A stretch of 64,000 nt of DNA from an uncultured Caryophanales bacterium (lineage in GTDB: Bacteria; Bacillota_I; Bacilli_A; RFN20; CAG-826). Positions 60,601 to 64,000 of the stretch are shown one piece after another. Positions within the stretch are counted from its first letter, which is position 1. Each line of letters starts with the position of its first letter. A program made the translations under genes and the position numbers. Below the pieces are notes generated by a model that did no database searches, was not told the origin of the DNA, and worked only from the letters and a program-made list of their open reading frames with translations. Location of the stretch: assembly GCA_946407815.1 (NCBI GenBank), contig CAMJPB010000001.1, forward strand, positions 62,001-126,000, read 5' to 3'.

Positions 60601-63600
60601 CACGCAACAATTCGTGAACTTGCAAAATTCTTAGAAAATAAAGAAGAAGACAAAGTTTATGAAGTGCTAGATGAATACCCAATCACCAAAACCCAAGAAG
60701 GTATTTTCATCGAATCAATAGCTAAACCAGGAAGCACAAACTATAACATTCCATTACTTTTCGAGATTGATAAATCAATCGACACCAAAAAGTTAAAAGA
60801 AGCCATCTTAAAAGCACTTAAAGCACATAGTTATGTAATGCTTACTTTGAAGATGGACGATGACGGAAACATTAAAGCTCTTAGAAAAGAAGTTGAGCCA
60901 CATGTTGAGGTTATTAAACAAGATAAACTTGATAAGTCAAAACTTGTTAGACCATTTGAAATCGTTGGCGGAGAACTTTACCGCGCTGAGATTTATGAAA
61001 CTAAAGAAGGAAACTTCTTATTCTTTGATGTTCACCATATTGTATGCGATGGTACTAGCGAGAATATAATTCTCGAAGATATTAATAAGGCATACTCTGG
61101 TGAAAACCCTGAAAATGAAATTTTCACAGGATTTGAAGTGGCTCTTGAAGAAAATGATAAACGTGAATCAAAAGCATATGAAGAAGCCAAGGATTACTAC
61201 GCAGGCTTACTTAAAGATGCTGAAGATGGTTACCTTCTAAAGAAAGACCTTAAAACTAAAGAAAAACCACATCTTGCAGTGGAAGATATTTTCACTGAAC
61301 TTGATGTCTCAAAAGTAAAAAACTTTTCAGATAAGAACGGACTAACTTTAAATGCTATTACTAACTTTGCATTCGGATTTACATTCTCAAAATATCTATA
61401 CAAACAAGATGCTTTGTTCGTGACCATTTTTAACGGTCGTAATAGTTCTAAAGTCATGAATACTGTCTCTATGATGGTTAAAACTCTACCTGTTTATATG
61501 AAATATAAAGAGGAAGATAAAGTCTTAGAGCTATTAGAGGCAATGAAAAAGCAACTCGAGCTTTCTCAAAGACACGATATCTATTCATTTCAAGAAATCG
61601 CCAATGCGTTTAACGTTACAAGTGATGTAATGTTCGCATATCAAGGTGATAGCTTTGAGTTTGATAAGATTGGAAACAAGAAGGCAAAAGCTGTTATTTT
61701 AGACTCCGACGATGCAAAATCATTATTCTCTCTTGATGTCTTTATCGAAAATGGTAAGTTTAAATTACATTTTGAATATGATGAATTTTTATATAATAAA
61801 GACACCATCGAATCATTCGCTAGATTATTTGAACTTGTCCTTTCAGAAGTTACTTTAAGAAAGCAAATTAAGGATATTAACTGTTTACCTCAAAAGGACA
61901 AAGAACTCTACACAAAAGTATTCAATCAAACTTATGTTGAGCCTACTAATAAGACATACAACAAACTTGTTGAAGAAATGGCGGAAAAACAACCAGATAA
62001 ACTTGCAGTTGCAGGTAAAGATGGCGAATACACTTATAAAGAGTTTAATGAAGCCGCAAATAAGGTAGCTCATGCTTTGCATGATAACAAAGTTGAACTT
62101 GGCGATAGAATTGTTATGCTCATGCCTCGACGTGCCTCTGCTTACATCGTAAGAGAAGGTATTATTAAGTCAGGTGGAGCCTTTGTTACAATCGATCCAA
62201 AATATCCTGACGATAGAATTGAATACATCATTACAAACTCTGACTCCAAAATAATCATCACAACAAAGGAAATTGAAGAGGAAAAGGAAGACCTCATTAA
62301 GAAGACTGGAGTTAAGGTTTTAAGAATTGAAGAAATTCTAAAATCAGATAAAACAACAAATCTAAATCTTGAGATTTCTATGGATTCTCTTGCATATATC
62401 ATCTACACCTCAGGTAGCACTGGAAAACCTAAAGGTGTTATGTTGTCCCACAAGAACTTATCGAACTATGTTCTTGATGGCACCAACCTTGCTACAAGGG
62501 AATATAAAGTCATTAAAGGAAAGGTTTCTTCATGTTCATTCGCATCATTCTCATTTGATGCTTCCTTACAAGAAGAATGTGTCGTTCTTTCACATGGATA
62601 TCAAGCAGTAATTGCAAGTGAAGAAGAAATTGAAAACCCACTTCTTTTATCAGAAACACTTAAGAAATATGGCGTTAATATAATGTTCTTAACCCCATCC
62701 TACGTTTCTAACGTATTAGATACACCTGAATTTGTTGAAGCTCTTAAAAACTTCCAAGTTCTTGATATGGGTGGTGAAGCAGTTCCTTATGAACTTGTCG
62801 AAAGAATTAGAAAACTTGGCATTAATTGCTTAATTGATAATGGTTATGGACCAACAGAAACCACAATCACATCATCTATGACATTTATCAAAGATAAATA
62901 TGTCACAATTGGTACACCGGTTGCTAACACAAAATATTATATTTTGGACAAAGCAGGACATGTTTTACCAATATGCGCGATTGGTGATTTAACAATCGGC
63001 GGTGATAGCGTTGGTATTGGCTACTACAAACTTGAAGAAAAGACTAAAGCTTCATTTATCGAAGTCTTTGGAGAACGTGCTTATCGTTCAGGTGACCTTG
63101 CCAGAATGAATATGGAAGGCAACACCGAATTCTTCGGTAGACTTGATAACCAAATTAAGTTACATGGTTTAAGAATTGAACTCGATGAAATCGAGAATGT
63201 CTGTAATTCCCACCCAGATGTCACTAGATGTGTCATCTTAGTTAAAAATAACGCTGTTGATGGTGACTATTTAGCACTTTACTACACAGCTTCTAAAGAA
63301 GTTTCGAAAGAAGAACTTACAGAGCATATGGCAAAATCACTTACTCCATATATGATTCCAAAGGCCATGATGCAGTTAGATAGAATTCCTTTAACTCCAA
63401 ATGGAAAGATTGATAAGAAAGCTCTTCCTGAGATTGTCACAACTACATCCACAAAGGAGAAAAAAGCTCCTAGAACTAAGTTAGAAAAGGCAATTTGTGC
63501 TATATTTGCTAAAGCACTAGGCGTTGAAAGCGTTGGAGTTGATGAAGATTTCTTTGAACTTGGTGGCACATCCTTAAGTGCTTCTAAAGTCGCAATGCTT

Positions 63601-64000
63601 GCATTAAAAGAGAATTTAGCAATTGCTTACAAAGATGTTTTTGAACATTCAACCGCCGAAGAACTCGCTGGAACTATTGAAAAGCCTGAAAGTATTTCAG
63701 AAACAAAAGAAGAAAAGGCTGTTGAAACTAAAGGAAGTAACAAATATCCTGCTCTTGAAAAGAATAAAGTTGAGTTTGTTGATGAAATTTATAAAGAAAG
63801 AGAACTCGGCACAGTTCTTCTTACCGGAGCAACTGGATTCCTTGGAATCCATATCCTAAAAGAACTTATTGATCAAAAGGTAGAAACTTACGTTTTAGTT
63901 AGATCAAAACACATCTCACTTAGAAGTAGACTCTCACTTCTTTTAGAATACTATTTTGATTCGCCTTTTGAAGAAGAACTAGACAGCTTCATTCATATTG
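57664..64000 (+). CDS. NRPS, C-A-T-C-A-T-R, partial at the right edge
   Basis: 2112 codons are visible and the gene continues past the window. Domains by nucleotide: C1 57670-58900 (FFDFHHIIADG), A1 58960-60400 (LYTSGSTGVPKGV, NLYGPTEG, YKTGDIVRF, NQNQKVNKKAL), T1 60430-60640 (AGITSISS), C2 60680-61900 (FFDVHHIVCDG), A2 61960-63440 (IIYTSGSTGKPKGV, NGYGPTETT, YRSGDLAR, TPNGKIDKKAL), T2 63460-63690 (LGGTSLSAS), then a thioester reductase from 63790 (VLLTGATGFLGIHIL). Condensation HHxxxDG motifs and both carrier serines are intact. The N-terminal C domain suggests acyl-starter loading. The product would be an N-acyl dipeptide released as an aldehyde. SD GGAGG overlaps the end of the PPTase gene. 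Confidence 0.93.
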   Translation, partial: MEKYYLSQSEQGILFECLQPTTKYNLPSIMPLGDKVDVAKLKKAIKDFCEIHPGIFAVIKKDDEGHFYKEYHKISVEIPTKVVDQINEKDLVKPFDIFDSNLFRFEILKDKKEYFLFFDFHHIIADGNAMKLFIDSISALYEGKDAPKEIENSFEYGNEENKLLKSDEFRKAEEYFKEKYSFLDVESTIVEDIKEEKVSHNTIKRQLTVSNEDIHAFVKKQNIKTSSYFISSFMFLLSKINMEKEVLIATIHNGRNERTKNTFGMFVRTFPLYINLENIKKTDEMLKKVNKELIANVEHDLYSFSKVVTNLGTNSDILFAYQGDYMFETRFLGKKTVAKQIDAKDGKGTMSIEVHRIDGNFEIWFEYRSDLYLETTINQIIDLYDIVLKKLLKSPGNLNDFELLNEKQVKVLDSFNHVEMDQIEPEKTILDKFDYWLEKQPDKELVVFNDKHYTYKEVDLVSNRIANELVKLGVKAEDKVSILISKSEYIVIASLGVIKSCGAYQPLDVSYPKERLNFMVKDAGSKVVIAERQYIDLLDEYKGPVIYLDELNKLKDESHPVDRPKPENLFIMLYTSGSTGVPKGVMLEHSNIMAVCGIDTKFRNLQHDARVSAYASYGFDADMLDLYPTIYVGGTIYIIPEDMRLDLIALNKYINENKITDAFFTTQVGRQLVSELTFETIRTISVGGEKLVPLNPPKNYKLFNLYGPTEGSIYCSGYNVDKLYHRIPIGHAVADYKFYVLDGNKKRLPCLAKGELYISGPQVARGYLNRDEENRKAFLTNPFDKDPRFSKLYKTGDIVRFLPDGVIDYIGRKDFQVKIRGFRVELSEVEQIIRQYPGIKDATVKDFADPAGVKYIVGYIVSDEKIDIDDLKGFIKSKKPPYMVPPFILQIDAIPLNQNQKVNKKALPVPELKAEEVEPPKGEAEEKIYEIMKEILGHESFGVTTDIYEAGITSISSITLTVRLSKAFNKPINSQDLSEHATIRELAKFLENKEEDKVYEVLDEYPITKTQEGIFIESIAKPGSTNYNIPLLFEIDKSIDTKKLKEAILKALKAHSYVMLTLKMDDDGNIKALRKEVEPHVEVIKQDKLDKSKLVRPFEIVGGELYRAEIYETKEGNFLFFDVHHIVCDGTSENIILEDINKAYSGENPENEIFTGFEVALEENDKRESKAYEEAKDYYAGLLKDAEDGYLLKKDLKTKEKPHLAVEDIFTELDVSKVKNFSDKNGLTLNAITNFAFGFTFSKYLYKQDALFVTIFNGRNSSKVMNTVSMMVKTLPVYMKYKEEDKVLELLEAMKKQLELSQRHDIYSFQEIANAFNVTSDVMFAYQGDSFEFDKIGNKKAKAVILDSDDAKSLFSLDVFIENGKFKLHFEYDEFLYNKDTIESFARLFELVLSEVTLRKQIKDINCLPQKDKELYTKVFNQTYVEPTNKTYNKLVEEMAEKQPDKLAVAGKDGEYTYKEFNEAANKVAHALHDNKVELGDRIVMLMPRRASAYIVREGIIKSGGAFVTIDPKYPDDRIEYIITNSDSKIIITTKEIEEEKEDLIKKTGVKVLRIEEILKSDKTTNLNLEISMDSLAYIIYTSGSTGKPKGVMLSHKNLSNYVLDGTNLATREYKVIKGKVSSCSFASFSFDASLQEECVVLSHGYQAVIASEEEIENPLLLSETLKKYGVNIMFLTPSYVSNVLDTPEFVEALKNFQVLDMGGEAVPYELVERIRKLGINCLIDNGYGPTETTITSSMTFIKDKYVTIGTPVANTKYYILDKAGHVLPICAIGDLTIGGDSVGIGYYKLEEKTKASFIEVFGERAYRSGDLARMNMEGNTEFFGRLDNQIKLHGLRIELDEIENVCNSHPDVTRCVILVKNNAVDGDYLALYYTASKEVSKEELTEHMAKSLTPYMIPKAMMQLDRIPLTPNGKIDKKALPEIVTTTSTKEKKAPRTKLEKAICAIFAKALGVESVGVDEDFFELGGTSLSASKVAMLALKENLAIAYKDVFEHSTAEELAGTIEKPESISETKEEKAVETKGSNKYPALEKNKVEFVDEIYKERELGTVLLTGATGFLGIHILKELIDQKVETYVLVRSKHISLRSRLSLLLEYYFDSPFEEELDSFIHI

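Overview
The window is a low-GC chromosome segment from a Bacillota-type bacterium. Large genes keep Trp as TGG and many end in TGA, so the standard code applies. Gene families point to a host-associated, fermentative or anaerobic member of the Bacilli (relatives of uncultured gut Bacilli are plausible, but this is inference): very large Ig-like, InlB-type and repeat surface proteins, a Feo ferrous-iron system, D-lactate dehydrogenase, a rubredoxin-like protein, CIRCE-controlled ClpB, and a gut-type NRPS. No rRNA genes, CRISPR array or prophage core is visible.

Layout. (1) 1-6.3 kb: tRNA-His, then a 1.4-kb mini-island (HipB/HipA-like pair) bounded by a 26-bp copy of the tRNA 3' end; a RhuM-type gene broken by a stop codon; a divergent Rrf2/CymR-like repressor and cysK; and a DUF3990/HTH pair. 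(2) 6.3-22.5 kb: two giant secreted proteins that share a C-terminal membrane tail and a long conserved 5' leader. Between them lies an accessory region: ORF6N-PLD protein, an IS3-family element with a broken transposase, a HEPN-MNT pair with an elaborate operator, an AbiE pair, a DUF4143 ATPase remnant and a NUMOD-only protein. An ISL3-like MITE lies behind the second surface gene. (3) 22.5-23.4 kb: two near-identical copies of an unrecognised structured small RNA, each with its own -10 box and terminator, flank a broken BECR-like nuclease gene. This is the best candidate for something undescribed. (4) 23.4-48.8 kb is mostly housekeeping: D-LDH, clpB, pepT, SAH/MTA deaminase, YefM-YoeB, potABCD, eight tRNAs in small clusters, DUF349, an iron regulator and feoAAB. 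(5) 48.9-56.2 kb: an 1829-residue membrane-spanning repeat protein and a PAD/agmatine-deiminase-like lipoprotein. (6) 56.2-64 kb: a decayed SDR/Nif11-like segment, a STAS protein, an Sfp-type phosphopantetheinyl transferase, and a C-A-T-C-A-T-R NRPS that runs off the right edge.

How parts fit together. The Sfp enzyme would activate the NRPS, whose terminal reductase predicts a dipeptide aldehyde or a cyclised pyrazinone. The DtxR-family regulator probably senses iron or manganese for the feo operon beside it. CymR and CysK would set cysteine supply. Several genes have a good -10 box only 6-8 bases before the ATG, so leaderless mRNAs look common here. All calls are by eye from sequence. Exact edges, especially near homopolymers, may be off by a base or two.
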